A DNA stretch of 64,000 nucleotides from Pseudoxanthomonas sp. CF385 (GCF_900104255.1 NZ_FNKZ01000002.1:62001-126000); one strand, 5' to 3'. Shown: positions 17,101-25,986, numbered from the stretch's first letter. Made by a program: numbers and translations. The notes: generated from the letters alone by a model not told the origin.

Positions 17101-18438
17101 TCAGGGCTGAATGGTTCGCGACGCGCCCTCAGGCAGGATGACTGTCGCTTGCAGGCCACCCCCTTCACGCGGGGAGAGCCGCAGGGAGCCACCCAACGCC
17201 TGCGTCAGCTGCTGGGCGATGGCGAGGCCGAGGCCCGTACCGCCGGTGGCACGGCCGCGTGAGGGTTCGAGTCTGTGGAACGGTTTCAATGCCGCTTCCA
17301 ACTGGTCGGCCGGAATACCCGGGCCGCGATCGAGCACATCGATACACACACGCCCTTCCCCGTCGATGCGCAGCTGCGTCTCCGCGCTGCCGGCGTGGGC
17401 CAACGCATTGTCGATCAGGTTTTGCAGGACGCGCCGCAGGACCTGCGGATGCGTATCGCGTGACGCCAACGTGCCTTGCAGCAGCTGCACAGGACGACCT
17501 GCATCCTGGTAGTCGCCTGCGATGCTCTCCAGGAAGGCTGTCAGGTCGACATGGATCGCCGGCCCGAGCGTCACGCTCGCGCTCCGCGCGTAGTCCAGCC
17601 CCTCACGCACCAGCTGGCTTACCTGATCGATATCACCGAGCAGCTTGTCCTGGCTGGGACTGGCCTCCATGGCCTCCACGCGCAGGCGCATGCGGGTGAT
17701 CGGTGTCTGCAGGTCATGGGAAATGGCGGACAGGATCTGCGTGCGCTCGCTGACATGCGCCGCGACGCGCGCCTGCAGCGCATTCAAGGCCTGCGCCGCC
17801 TGGGCGACCTCCCACGGTCCCTCCTCCGGAAGGGGCACGTTGTTTCCTGCAGGGTCGAGGCATTCAGCGGCAAGGGCAAGCCTCGCCAACGGACGGGTCG
17901 CCAGGCGCACTGCGACGCCCACGCACAGCAAGAGCACCAGCACCTGCGCAGCGAGCACCCAGGGCAGCCACGTCGCCACCGGCATGGGCGCTGGCGTGAT
18001 CTCGATGGTCAGTGGCTGCCCATCGGCCAGGGTCAGTTCCACCTCGTAGCGCTCAGGCATGGAGGAAACAGTGCGCGGGCGCAGCGGGTAACGCTGGTCC
18101 AGTGCGTCGTCTATCAGTCCGGTCACCTGGCGGGAACGCTCGGTAGATAGCGGAGCGCCGGCCGCCGCCGGCCGCAGGAGGTAGCGGTAGGTCCTCCGCT
18201 CCAGGCGGGGTACCCACGCTGCACGCTCGTCGGCCGGCAGGTGTTCGAGCAGTGCCACGCTGACGGGAACGTCTTCGTAGAGGTTCCTGAGCATCATCGA
18301 ACGCGTGGCGTCCATGCGCTCACCGAACAGGAGCGCGAACGACAGGCCATGCGCAAGCAGCAGTCCGACCCCGAGGATGAGGATCAGACGCGCGCGCAGC
18401 GTTCCAGGCAACCAGCGCGGGGACTGCATGACGGTCAT
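17101..18438 (-). CDS. Two-component sensor histidine kinase
   Basis: 445 residues. TM1 (about 16-38), a periplasmic domain of about 115 residues, TM2 (157-178), HAMP, HisKA with His241 in SAISHDLQTPITRMR, and a HATPase with N-box LIDNALAHA, DRGPGIP and GGTGLGLAI. The layout is EnvZ/RstB-like, with a sensor facing the periplasm. Its ATG overlaps the stop codon of the response regulator gene upstream (ATGA at 18438-18435), so the two are co-translated. The stimulus is unknown. Confidence 0.92.
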   Translation of the reverse strand: MTVMQSPRWLPGTLRARLILILGVGLLLAHGLSFALLFGERMDATRSMMLRNLYEDVPVSVALLEHLPADERAAWVPRLERRTYRYLLRPAAAGAPLSTERSRQVTGLIDDALDQRYPLRPRTVSSMPERYEVELTLADGQPLTIEITPAPMPVATWLPWVLAAQVLVLLLCVGVAVRLATRPLARLALAAECLDPAGNNVPLPEEGPWEVAQAAQALNALQARVAAHVSERTQILSAISHDLQTPITRMRLRVEAMEASPSQDKLLGDIDQVSQLVREGLDYARSASVTLGPAIHVDLTAFLESIAGDYQDAGRPVQLLQGTLASRDTHPQVLRRVLQNLIDNALAHAGSAETQLRIDGEGRVCIDVLDRGPGIPADQLEAALKPFHRLEPSRGRATGGTGLGLAIAQQLTQALGGSLRLSPREGGGLQATVILPEGASRTIQP

Positions 18439-19178
18439 GCGTCCCCACCCTCCAGCACCACCGGCTGACTGAACACATAGCCCTCGCTGCGAACGGTCTT
18501 GATATAGCTCTGTTCGCGCGCGCCATCTCCCAGACGCTGCCTCAGGCGGCTGACCAACAAGTCGATGGAGCGATCGAACACGTCGGCATCACGCCCCTGC
18601 GTGAGGTTCAACAACTGGTCCCGGCTGAGCACGCGCTGCGGATGATCGATAAAGACGCGCAGCAGACGGAACTCGGCACCGCTCAACGGATAGGCCGTGC
18701 CCTGCGGGTCGAGCAAGTGCCGTACGGTGGTGTCCAGTCGCCAGTCGCCGAAGCGGATCCACCGGCTGGCCTCCGACACCTGCAGGTTCGGCGGCAACAT
18801 GCGCGCACGTCGGATCACGGCATTGATGCGCGCCAGCAGTTCGCGCGACGAGAACGGTTTGGTCACATAGTCATCCGCCCCCATCTCCAGGCCGATGATC
18901 CGGTCCGTTTCGTCATCGCGTGCGGTCAGCAAGACGACCGGCACCGCACGATGCTTGCCCGCGCGCAGGTTCCTGCACAAAGAAAGGCCGTCTTCTCCCG
19001 GCATCATCACGTCCAGCACGACCAAGTCGACATCGCTGGTATCCAGCGTCGCCTTCATCTCCCGTCCATCCGCTGCCAAGCTGACGCGCAGGCCGTTGCG
19101 ACGCAGGTAGTCCCCGACCATCTGGCGGATGTCGCGATCGTCGTCGACGACGAGGATGTGATCGGTGTGGGACGACAT
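18435..19178 (-). CDS. OmpR family response regulator
   Basis: 247 residues. The receiver domain (about 7-125) has the acidic pocket VDDDRD, phospho-acceptor Asp56 in VVLDVMMPGEDG and the conserved Lys in YVTKPFSSRELLAR. A winged-helix output domain follows, with the recognition pattern VSRLRQRLGDG and IKTVRSEGYVF. It would bind DNA as a dimer after phosphorylation by the kinase encoded next. The start is taken at MSSHTDHILVV. A divergent SDR gene begins 240 bp away and could be a target. Confidence 0.93.
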   Translation of the reverse strand: MSSHTDHILVVDDDRDIRQMVGDYLRRNGLRVSLAADGREMKATLDTSDVDLVVLDVMMPGEDGLSLCRNLRAGKHRAVPVVLLTARDDETDRIIGLEMGADDYVTKPFSSRELLARINAVIRRARMLPPNLQVSEASRWIRFGDWRLDTTVRHLLDPQGTAYPLSGAEFRLLRVFIDHPQRVLSRDQLLNLTQGRDADVFDRSIDLLVSRLRQRLGDGAREQSYIKTVRSEGYVFSQPVVLEGGDA

Positions 19179-19418
19179 GCGTGAGACTCCGGGATGCGGG
19201 TGGCAGGGTGAACTGCCTTTCGCCGCGCATGGTAGCGCCTGCCGTTGGCGGGACGGCGCCCCGACGACACCGGCTTTGTATCGGAATGTATCCGGCGCAG
19301 GTTTCGCGGCATTGGCTGACAAATCAGCGGCCCTCGCGACACGTGGCGGATAACCCGGAAGCGCGAAATGCGTCCATCGCCAGCGGACGACCCGCCGGCA
19401 TCACCCGAAGGACGCGAC

Positions 19419-20159
19419 ATGCAGTCTCCCAAGATTTCCTCCCCCAACGCCGCGTTGGTGTTCGGCGGATCACGCGGCATCGGCGCCGCCATTGCCCAGC
19501 GATTGGCCCGAGAAGGCCATCCCGTCGCCCTGACCTACGCCTCGCGCAGCGACAAGGCGGCGGATGTCGTGGCAACGATCCGTGCAGAGGGCGGCCAGGC
19601 CATCGCACTGCAGGCGGATGCGGCGGACCACCACGCGATCACCGCGGCCGTTGCGGATGCCGAAGCCCGGTTCGGTCCGCTCCGGGTCGCTGTCGTCAAC
19701 GCGGGCATCTACGAGGGCAGCCCGCTGGACCAGTTCCCGCTGGACACGCTCGACCGGATGCTGGCGGTGAACGTCCGCGGCGTCTTCCTGGCGATCCAGG
19801 CGTCCGCCGCGAAGATGGCCGAGGGTGGCCGCATCGTCACGATCGGCAGCAATACCGCCCAGCGCAGCGGGTCGGTCGGCAGCAGCGTCTACGCGATGAC
19901 CAAATCGGCCGTGGCCACACTGGTGCGGGAACTCGCACTGGATCTGGCGCCGCGACGGATCACCATCAACAACATCCAGCCCGGCCCCATCGAGACCGAC
20001 ATCACGGCCGGCTTCCTGGAACACCTGATCCAGCGCAACCCACTCAAACGGGTGGGACGCCCGGAGGAGGTCGCGTCGCTGGCGGCCCATCTGGTCAGTG
20101 CCGAGGCGAGCTACATGACGGGCGCCAGCCTGACGATCGATGGCGGTTACTCCATCTGA
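19419..20159 (+). CDS. SDR family oxidoreductase
   Basis: 246 residues, classical short-chain dehydrogenase fold: cofactor motif FGGSRGIG, NAG at the end of beta 4, and catalytic Ser...YAMTK. A basic residue pair after beta 2 (SRSDK) suggests NADP(H). The C-terminal TIDGGYSI is typical of FabG-like members. GAAGGA lies six bases before the ATG. The gene is followed within 75 bp by an exported hydrolase gene, a pairing that recurs at 41.7 kb. The substrate is unknown. Confidence 0.9.
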   Translation: MQSPKISSPNAALVFGGSRGIGAAIAQRLAREGHPVALTYASRSDKAADVVATIRAEGGQAIALQADAADHHAITAAVADAEARFGPLRVAVVNAGIYEGSPLDQFPLDTLDRMLAVNVRGVFLAIQASAAKMAEGGRIVTIGSNTAQRSGSVGSSVYAMTKSAVATLVRELALDLAPRRITINNIQPGPIETDITAGFLEHLIQRNPLKRVGRPEEVASLAAHLVSAEASYMTGASLTIDGGYSI

Positions 20160-20232
20160 ATTGACCGCGGCGCGTACGCGCGCGCCGCGCTTCCCGATCC
20201 ATCCCTTCATCCACCCTGCTGGAGGATTCACC

Positions 20233-21246
20233 ATGTTCCCGATCCCTGCCTCGAACCCTCGCCGCCCGCGTGCCCTGTCATGGCTGGCAAGCGCCTTCCT
20301 GCTGTTCGGCGGCACCGCATTTGCACAGCCGACCTCGACACTGCCGCCTGAGTTGGTGGCGAACAAGCTTGTTGACGCAGGCGACCTGCGCATCGGCTAT
20401 GCCGATCTCGGCCCCGCCAAGGGCGAGGTCGTCATCCTGCTGCACGGCTGGCCGTACGACATCAACAGCTATGCGGAGGTCGCGCCGCAACTGGCGGCGC
20501 GGGGCTACCGCGTGATCGTCCCGCATCTGCGGGGGTACGGAACCACCACGTTCCGCTCTGCGGACGCGCCGCGCAACGGGCAGCCGGCCGCCCTCGCCTC
20601 GGACGTGATCGCGCTGATGGACGCCCTCAAGATCCGCCGGGCGACACTGGCCGGCTACGACTGGGGCGCGCGATCGGCGGACATCGTGGCTGCCGTGTGG
20701 CCGGAGCGGGTCAAGGCGCTGGTGTCGGTCAGTGGCTATCTGATCGGCAGTCAGGAGGCCAGCCGCAAGCCGCTCCCGCCGTCGAGCGAGCTGCAGTGGT
20801 GGTACCAGTTCTATTTCGCCACCGACCGCGGCCAGGCGGGGTACGCGCAGTACACCCACGACTTCGCGAAGAAGATCTGGGAACTGGCGTCTCCGCAGTG
20901 GACGTTCGATGACGCCACGTTCAAGCGCAGCGCGGCCGCCCTGGACAACCCGGACCATGTGGCCATCGTCATCCACAACTATCGCTGGCGCCTGAGCCTG
21001 GCCGAAGGCGAGCCGAAGTACGCAGCGTTGGAGCAGCGTCTGGCCCAGGCCCCGGTCATCAGGGTGCCGACCATCACCATCGAAGGCGATGCCAACGGCG
21101 CACCGCATCCGAAACCGGAGGCCTACGCCACCAAGTTCGTCGGCAAGTACGAGCACCGCACGTTCACGGGCGGCGTCGGCCACAACCCGCCGCAGGAGTC
21201 GCCTGCCGCGTTTGTGCAGGCGGTCGTCGACGCCACGCATCTGTAA
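20233..21246 (+). CDS. Exported alpha/beta hydrolase, epoxide-hydrolase-like
   Basis: 337 residues with a signal peptide (cleavage near AFAQ, residue 31). Alpha/beta-hydrolase core with the HGXP oxyanion motif HGWP at 71-74, Asp143 in the nucleophile elbow GYDWG, acid Asp286 and His317 in GVGHNPP. An Asp nucleophile plus HGXP is the epoxide hydrolase/dehalogenase signature rather than that of a Ser esterase. Export to the periplasm is unusual for this class. GGAGG lies seven bases upstream. Probably co-transcribed with the SDR before it and the ccdA-like gene 17 bp after it. Confidence 0.88.
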   Translation: MFPIPASNPRRPRALSWLASAFLLFGGTAFAQPTSTLPPELVANKLVDAGDLRIGYADLGPAKGEVVILLHGWPYDINSYAEVAPQLAARGYRVIVPHLRGYGTTTFRSADAPRNGQPAALASDVIALMDALKIRRATLAGYDWGARSADIVAAVWPERVKALVSVSGYLIGSQEASRKPLPPSSELQWWYQFYFATDRGQAGYAQYTHDFAKKIWELASPQWTFDDATFKRSAAALDNPDHVAIVIHNYRWRLSLAEGEPKYAALEQRLAQAPVIRVPTITIEGDANGAPHPKPEAYATKFVGKYEHRTFTGGVGHNPPQESPAAFVQAVVDATHL

Positions 21247-21263
21247 CGGAAGGGGAGCGCACC

Positions 21264-21968
21264 ATGATCGACTACGCGCTGGCCACGCTGGCCGGCATGG
21301 CCACCATCCTGTCGCCGTGCATCCTGCCGGTCCTGCCGATCGTGCTTGCCACGGGCTCGGGCGGCGACCGCACCGTGCCTGCCTGGATCATCGCGGGCTT
21401 CGTCACGACCTTCGCCACCAGCGGTATCCTGCTCGGCGCGCTTGCGTCGTCGTCGGGCGAGCTGCAGGCCAGCATCCGCACGGGCTCCATCTTCGTGCTG
21501 CTGCTGGCCGGCCTGGCGTGTTTCTGGCCGGCCCCGTTCGAACGCACCGTCGCCTGGGCGCAGGCGCAGTGGCACCGTGCGCGCCCGACCGGCGTCGCTC
21601 TCCCGCAGCTCGGCGGACGTCCGGGCGCACTGCTCATCGGTGCTTCGCTGGGGTTGGCATGGACGCCATGCGCGGGCCCCGTTCTGGCGTCGGTGCTGGC
21701 GCTGGCGACCCGCGCACAGGCGCCTGCCGAAGCCAGCGTGCTGCTCGGGCTGTATGCCCTCGGCGCCGGCATTCCGATGCTGCTGATCGCCTACGGCGGA
21801 CGCTGGATCACGGCACGCCTTCCGCTCCTGCAACGCCACGCCGACCTGCTGCGAAAAGGATTCGGGGTGATCGCCGTCGCGGTCGCCGTGCTTCAACTGT
21901 TCCAGTACGACGTCCTGGTATCCGCCTGGGCCACGCAGTGGCTTCCCCCTCTCTCGCAAGGACTCTGA
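21264..21968 (+). CDS. CcdA/DsbD-family thiol-electron transporter
   Basis: 234 residues, six predicted transmembrane helices. The redox cysteines of the CcdA family are visible as Cys19 (ILSPCILPVLP) and Cys136 (AWTPCAGPVLA), each in the Pro-rich helix context expected. These proteins pass electrons from cytosolic thioredoxin across the inner membrane to extracytoplasmic thioredoxin-like partners. The next gene, four bases away, encodes just such a partner, so the two form a split DipZ-like module. Confidence 0.92.
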   Translation: MIDYALATLAGMATILSPCILPVLPIVLATGSGGDRTVPAWIIAGFVTTFATSGILLGALASSSGELQASIRTGSIFVLLLAGLACFWPAPFERTVAWAQAQWHRARPTGVALPQLGGRPGALLIGASLGLAWTPCAGPVLASVLALATRAQAPAEASVLLGLYALGAGIPMLLIAYGGRWITARLPLLQRHADLLRKGFGVIAVAVAVLQLFQYDVLVSAWATQWLPPLSQGL

Positions 21969-21972
21969 TCCG

Positions 21973-22530
21973 ATGAAAAGACTCTCTTCGTTCACCACGC
22001 TGTTGGCCGCATGCCTGTTCGCTGCCGCATGCTCCCCCGAGGTGCAGGCCGATCCGGTCCAGCCCACCGTGGCCAGCCCCTCACCGATGGCACCGGACTT
22101 CACCGGCATCGATCATTGGATCAATGCGTCGCCGCAGCGCCTTGCGGATCTGCGCGGCAAGGTGGTGCTGGTGGAGTTCTGGACCTACTCCTGCATCAAC
22201 TGCGTCCGCGTGATGCCGCATGTCAAACAGTGGCATGCGAAGTATCGCGACCAAGGGCTCGTCGTCATCGGCGTCCACACGCCGGAATATGGCTACGAGA
22301 AGAAGTTGAGCAACCTCAGGGCCGCGATCCAACGATTCGGCATCACCTACCCGGTGGCGCAGGACAACGGATACAACACCTGGAATGCCTACAGGAACCG
22401 TTACTGGCCTGCCTTGTACCTGATCGACCAGCAGGGTCGCATCGTCTACCAGCACTTCGGCGAAGGGCAGTATCAGGAAACGGAAGCGAAGATCCGTTCG
22501 CTCCTGGCCGCCAGCAAGGCCGCTCGTTAG
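21973..22530 (+). CDS. Thioredoxin-like lipoprotein (DipZ/TlpA type)
   Basis: 185 residues. Lipoprotein signal with lipobox FAAAC (Cys20), then a thioredoxin/AhpC-TSA-like domain whose active site is WTYSCINC (Cys74 and Cys77), the hallmark of DipZ C-terminal domains. The insertions seen in TlpA-like reductases are present (VHTPEYGYEKK and PVAQDNGYNTWNAY). It is likely anchored on the periplasmic side and reduced by the CcdA-like protein encoded four bases upstream. It may supply electrons to periplasmic peroxide or methionine-sulfoxide repair, which would fit the stress genes nearby. Confidence 0.9.
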   Translation: MKRLSSFTTLLAACLFAAACSPEVQADPVQPTVASPSPMAPDFTGIDHWINASPQRLADLRGKVVLVEFWTYSCINCVRVMPHVKQWHAKYRDQGLVVIGVHTPEYGYEKKLSNLRAAIQRFGITYPVAQDNGYNTWNAYRNRYWPALYLIDQQGRIVYQHFGEGQYQETEAKIRSLLAASKAAR

Positions 22531-22540
22531 CGGAGGCCGA

Positions 22541-22564
22541 GCAGGCCGGCGCATGCCGGCCTGC
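22541..22564. terminator. Bidirectional terminator-like hairpin
   Basis: GCAGGCCGGC-GCAT-GCCGGCCTGC, a perfect ten-base-pair stem between the convergent thioredoxin and tautomerase genes. No clear T-run on either side, so strength is uncertain. Confidence 0.5.
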
Positions 22565-22606
22565 ATCCGCGATGGAGAAAGCGAGATCCAGCTCGCCGCG
22601 GAAGCT

Positions 22607-22819
22607 TCAGCGCGGCGTGGCTTCGCGAGCGCGTCGCTCCGTCACCAGTTCGCCACCGTGGCCCCAGTTGTCGGTATCGACTTCGTCGATGACGATGTGA
22701 GTCAGATCGGGCTGCTTGCCGAGCACCCTCTCCAGCGTGTCGGTGATCTCACGCACGAGTTGGCGCTTCTGCGTCCGCGAGGTGCCGTCGCGGGTGATGC
22801 TGACGCGTACGAAAGGCAT
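22607..22819 (-). CDS. 4-oxalocrotonate tautomerase family protein
   Basis: 70 residues starting MPFVRVSI: after removal of Met the N-terminal Pro is the catalytic base of this superfamily, which tautomerises keto/enol acids in small oligomers. The C-terminal pattern HIVIDEVDTDNWGHGGELV is typical of a widespread subgroup of unknown substrate. AGGAGA lies seven bases before the start. It is 55 bp downstream of the SDR gene on the same strand and probably co-transcribed with it. Confidence 0.92.
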   Translation of the reverse strand: MPFVRVSITRDGTSRTQKRQLVREITDTLERVLGKQPDLTHIVIDEVDTDNWGHGGELVTERRAREATPR

Positions 22820-22874
22820 GGAATGTCTCCTTTGAAGAACGGAAGGCAAGGCGCTACGGAGCGTCCCTGCAAGA

Positions 22875-23606
22875 TCACCAGCGACCCGCGGACATGCCGC
22901 CATCGACCGGCAGGACGACGCCCGTGGTGAATGCGGCATCACCCAGATAGAGCACGGCATCGGACACTTCGTCGACCGTACCGATACGGCCAGCCGGCTG
23001 CAGTCCGTTGAGGAAGTCGTGCATCTCGGACACGTAGAGAGGGGTATCGATGATGCCCGGCGCCACCGCATTGACCTGGATGTTGTGTGGCGCCAACTCC
23101 AGCGCCAACGCGCGCGTGGCGTGGTTGATGCCGCCCTTGATCAGGACCGGCAAGGCGGCAGGCACTGATTGCAACGGCTGCGCAGCGATGCTCGCGGTGA
23201 TGTTGACGATATGGCCCGCACGACGCTCGCGCATGTGCGGCACGGCAGCCTGGGCCGCGAAGAAGAAACCCTTCAGGTTGGTGTCGACCAGCGCCTGCAC
23301 ATCGTCAGGTGCGTACTCGGTGAACGGTCGGGCGATGAAGATGCCGGCGTTGTTCACCAGGATATCGACCTGGCCGAAGCGCTCGATGGCGGCTGCCACC
23401 AGACGCTTGGCGGTGTCCGGCTCAGCGATATCACCTGGCACGAGCAGCAGGTTGGCGGGCTGGCCGAGTTGGAGGGCGGCGGACTGCAAGCGCTCGAGCG
23501 TGCGCGCGTTGGCGACGACGTTGTCGCCACGTTGCAGATAAGCGCGGGCAATGGCGAAACCGATGCCACTGGAGGCGCCGGTCACGATGACGGTCTTGAT
23601 GCTCAT
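22875..23606 (-). CDS. SDR family protein lacking the catalytic tyrosine
   Basis: 243 residues with an intact Rossmann motif (TGASSGIGFA) and NNAG, but the active-site helix reads ITASIAAQPLQ...ALPVLIKGGINHATRA. Ser139 and Lys157 are in place, while the position of the YxxxK tyrosine (153) is Pro. Without Tyr the ordinary hydride-transfer chemistry is unlikely, so it may bind nucleotide as a sensor or use another acid. CGAGGAAG precedes the ATG. It is divergent from the LysR gene at 23716 and likely its target. Confidence 0.88.
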   Translation of the reverse strand: MSIKTVIVTGASSGIGFAIARAYLQRGDNVVANARTLERLQSAALQLGQPANLLLVPGDIAEPDTAKRLVAAAIERFGQVDILVNNAGIFIARPFTEYAPDDVQALVDTNLKGFFFAAQAAVPHMRERRAGHIVNITASIAAQPLQSVPAALPVLIKGGINHATRALALELAPHNIQVNAVAPGIIDTPLYVSEMHDFLNGLQPAGRIGTVDEVSDAVLYLGDAAFTTGVVLPVDGGMSAGRW

Positions 23607-23715
23607 GGACTTCCTCGAATGTTGGGGGTGCCTTTCGGCGTAGCGGCACTCTATTACCGCCAAATGAGGCAATAAATCGGTGAGAATGCACATCACCTGT
23701 TACCTGGCGTAATCA

Positions 23716-24645
23716 ATGCAGCGTCGATTCGACGACATCCTGGTGGGCAGCCTGGAACTCTTCTGCCTGGCCGCCGAGACCGGCGGATTCAGCCGCGCAG
23801 CGACCGCCGCGGGCGTTACGCCGGCCGCAGTCAGCCGGTCCGTGGCGCGGTTGGAGGAGCGGCTGGGAGTGCGGCTGTTCGTGCGCACGACCCGCACCAT
23901 CCGACTGACGGATGCGGGGCGCGCCTATCTGGTGCACTGCCGTCAGGCGCTGGACCAGTTGGCAGAAGCGGACCGCGAGGCCTCCGGCCAGCAATCGGAA
24001 CCTGCCGGCCGGCTCCGCATCAGCGTGCCGACCACGTATGGTCACTATCGCCTGCTGCCCCTACTCGCCGAATTCCATCGCCGTCATCCACGCATCCAGG
24101 CCGATGTGCACATCGGCAATCGCAACATCGATTTCACCGCCGAAGGGTTCGACCTCGCCGTACGCGTGCGCAAGCCGCCCGACTCGGGACTGGTCGCCCG
24201 CCATCTGGAAGACGCGGAACTGGTGCTGGTCGCGTCGCCGGACTATCTGCAACGACGGGGAACGCCAGGGCGCCTGGGCGATCTGGCCGAGCACGACTGC
24301 ATCCAGTTCGAGCTGCCCAGCACCGGTCGACGCATACCGTGGCTGTTCAGGGATGGCGCCACCGAAATCGAGATGGAGACGGAGGGGCCGTTCCTGCTTT
24401 CGGAGGACGTGCTGGGGGGCGTCTCGCTCGCGTGCAGCGGTGGCGGCGTGTTCCAGGCGTATCGCTTCACGATCGAGCGCGAGATCGCCCAGGGACGCCT
24501 GGTGGAGCTGCTGCCCCGCCACGGTGGCCGCAGTCGTCCCTTCAACCTGCTGTACCCGCACGGCCGGCACATGCCGCTGCGCGTGCGTACCTTCATCGAT
24601 TTCCTGCTCGAATCGGTGCGCGCTGGCTTCTCCGCCGCCGACTAG
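23716..24645 (+). CDS. LysR family transcriptional regulator
   Basis: 309 residues. N-terminal winged helix (LFCLAAETGGFSRAATAAGVTPAAVSRSVARLEE) and a periplasmic-binding-protein-like effector domain. The subgroup wording (GRLRISVPTTYGHYRLLPLLAEF) is that of the CrgA-like regulators of SDR and oxidoreductase genes. The 109-bp divergent spacer contains a partial inverted repeat (ATTACCGCC near 23653 opposite GGCAATAA), a plausible binding site controlling the Tyr-less SDR/tautomerase unit. Confidence 0.93.
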   Translation: MQRRFDDILVGSLELFCLAAETGGFSRAATAAGVTPAAVSRSVARLEERLGVRLFVRTTRTIRLTDAGRAYLVHCRQALDQLAEADREASGQQSEPAGRLRISVPTTYGHYRLLPLLAEFHRRHPRIQADVHIGNRNIDFTAEGFDLAVRVRKPPDSGLVARHLEDAELVLVASPDYLQRRGTPGRLGDLAEHDCIQFELPSTGRRIPWLFRDGATEIEMETEGPFLLSEDVLGGVSLACSGGGVFQAYRFTIEREIAQGRLVELLPRHGGRSRPFNLLYPHGRHMPLRVRTFIDFLLESVRAGFSAAD

Positions 24646-24744
24646 CCTGGAGCGGACAACTCCGGTTACAAAAATGCCCGCACCCGGACACAGCCGGGAT
24701 ACGCAGGCAGCGTGAAATGGCCTCCCATCTCCGGAGGACCTCCC

Positions 24745-25158
24745 ATGAAGACCAAGAAGCACGCCTTGATCACCGCCACGCTCCTGGCGTTGACCGGCGC
24801 GACGCTGTGGGCGGCAAGCGCCCAGCCTGCCGGCATCGGGCGCCATGAAGCCCTGCGCCACGACCTGGATGCTCCCGGTCGCGAAGTGGTGCAGGTTCGC
24901 GTCGACTTCGCACCGGGCGCCGCGTTCGGCATGCATACGCATCCGGGCATCGAAGTCGCGTATGTACTGGACGGCACGCTCGAATACACCTTCGAGGACA
25001 AGCCCCCGGTGACCCTGACGGCCGGACAGTCCCTCTTCATTCCCGCCGGCATGCCGCATGCCGCGCACAACCCGGCGCAGACGAGCGCGGCCGAGCTGGC
25101 GACCTACCTGGTCGAGCAGGGCAAGCCCATCGTCGCGCTGCGGCAGCAGAGCCATTGA
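24745..25158 (+). CDS. Exported small cupin protein
   Basis: 137 residues, signal peptide (MKTKKHALITATLLALTGATLWAASA) and a single cupin with motif 1 HTHPGIEVAYVLDGTLEY and motif 2 containing the second metal His in GMPHAAHN. GGAGG sits seven bases upstream. Quercetinase/ChrR-like small cupins such as this are often induced by electrophiles, and the role is unknown. It is followed by the DUF2798 gene after 18 bp and then ohr, suggesting one stress-related transcript. Confidence 0.85.
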   Translation: MKTKKHALITATLLALTGATLWAASAQPAGIGRHEALRHDLDAPGREVVQVRVDFAPGAAFGMHTHPGIEVAYVLDGTLEYTFEDKPPVTLTAGQSLFIPAGMPHAAHNPAQTSAAELATYLVEQGKPIVALRQQSH

Positions 25159-25176
25159 GAACCCGGGATCCATGTC

Positions 25177-25398
25177 ATGAACGTCGTACTGAAACGGAAA
25201 GTCGCCTTTGCCCTTTCGATGGGCGTCGTCACCACCGGCCTCATTTCCTTTGCCCTGCTTGCGCTCAATCTCGGGTTCTCGCAGGAGTTCCTGTCCACGT
25301 GGCTGCGTTCCTGGGGCGTCGGCTACGTGATCGTGATTCCCGCGATCCTGTTGATCGGACCTCGCCTGCAGGCGCGCATCGATCGCTTCATCGTGTGA
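25177..25398 (+). CDS. DUF2798 small membrane protein
   Basis: 73 residues with two transmembrane helices (about 10-30 and 45-62) separated by a short loop and ending in a basic tail (RLQARIDRFIV). Length, helix spacing and the GxGYVIVIPAxLLIGPRLQ-like second helix fit DUF2798. Function unknown; members are frequently next to LysR, SDR and tautomerase genes as here. Confidence 0.85.
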   Translation: MNVVLKRKVAFALSMGVVTTGLISFALLALNLGFSQEFLSTWLRSWGVGYVIVIPAILLIGPRLQARIDRFIV

Positions 25399-25528
25399 TC
25401 GAAGCAGCGGACGACGACGATGCGTGTGTCGTCCGCGCGCTCCAACGCTGACCTCACGTCGCCGGACACGCGCCACGTCCGGCGTCTTCCTCCCTTGGCG
25501 CACATCCCCCAAACCATCAGGTATCCCC

Positions 25529-25948
25529 GTGATCAACGCTATCGAAAACGTCGTCTACACCGGCAAGACCCACACCACCGGCGGCCGCAAGGGCGCCGCC
25601 CGCAGCGATGACGGCCGTCTGGCCATCGAGCTTTCACCGCCCGGCAGCCATGGCGCCGGCACCAACCCGGAGCAACTCTTCGGCGCCGGCTGGTCGGCCT
25701 GCTTCCTGGGCGCCATCGGCAAGGCGGCCCAGGCCGCGAAGGTCGTGCTGCCCGCCAACGCGGCGGTCGATGCGGAAGTGGACCTGGGCCTGACCGGTGA
25801 CGCCTACTTCCTGGCGGCACGTCTCAACGTAAGCCTCCCCGGCCTGGAGCCCGCCGTCGCCCGTGCGCTCGTCGACACCGCGCACCAGATCTGTCCGTAC
25901 TCGAAAGCGTCGCGCGGCAACATCGATGTCGAGATCAATCTCGTCTGA
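25529..25948 (+). CDS. ohr: Organic hydroperoxide resistance protein
   Basis: 139 residues of the Ohr/OsmC family, starting at GTG. The two reactive cysteines (Cys58 in WSACFLGA and Cys122 in HQICPYSKA) and the conserved Arg20 and Glu48 that organise the active site are present. The protein reduces fatty-acid and other organic hydroperoxides, in other bacteria through a lipoylated partner. No ohrR repressor gene is adjacent, so the usual MarR control must lie elsewhere. A strong terminator follows. Confidence 0.92.
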   Translation: MINAIENVVYTGKTHTTGGRKGAARSDDGRLAIELSPPGSHGAGTNPEQLFGAGWSACFLGAIGKAAQAAKVVLPANAAVDAEVDLGLTGDAYFLAARLNVSLPGLEPAVARALVDTAHQICPYSKASRGNIDVEINLV

Positions 25949-25956
25949 CTCCGTCA

Positions 25957-25986
25957 CTGCGGCATCCGCCTGCGCGGATGCCGCAG
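25957..25986 (+). terminator. Strong hairpin after ohr
   Basis: CTGCGGCATCCGC-CTGC-GCGGATGCCGCAG: a perfect 13-base-pair stem nine bases after the ohr stop codon. There is no T-run, so it may act as a bidirectional or Rho-assisted stop between ohr and the convergent reductase gene. Confidence 0.6.
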
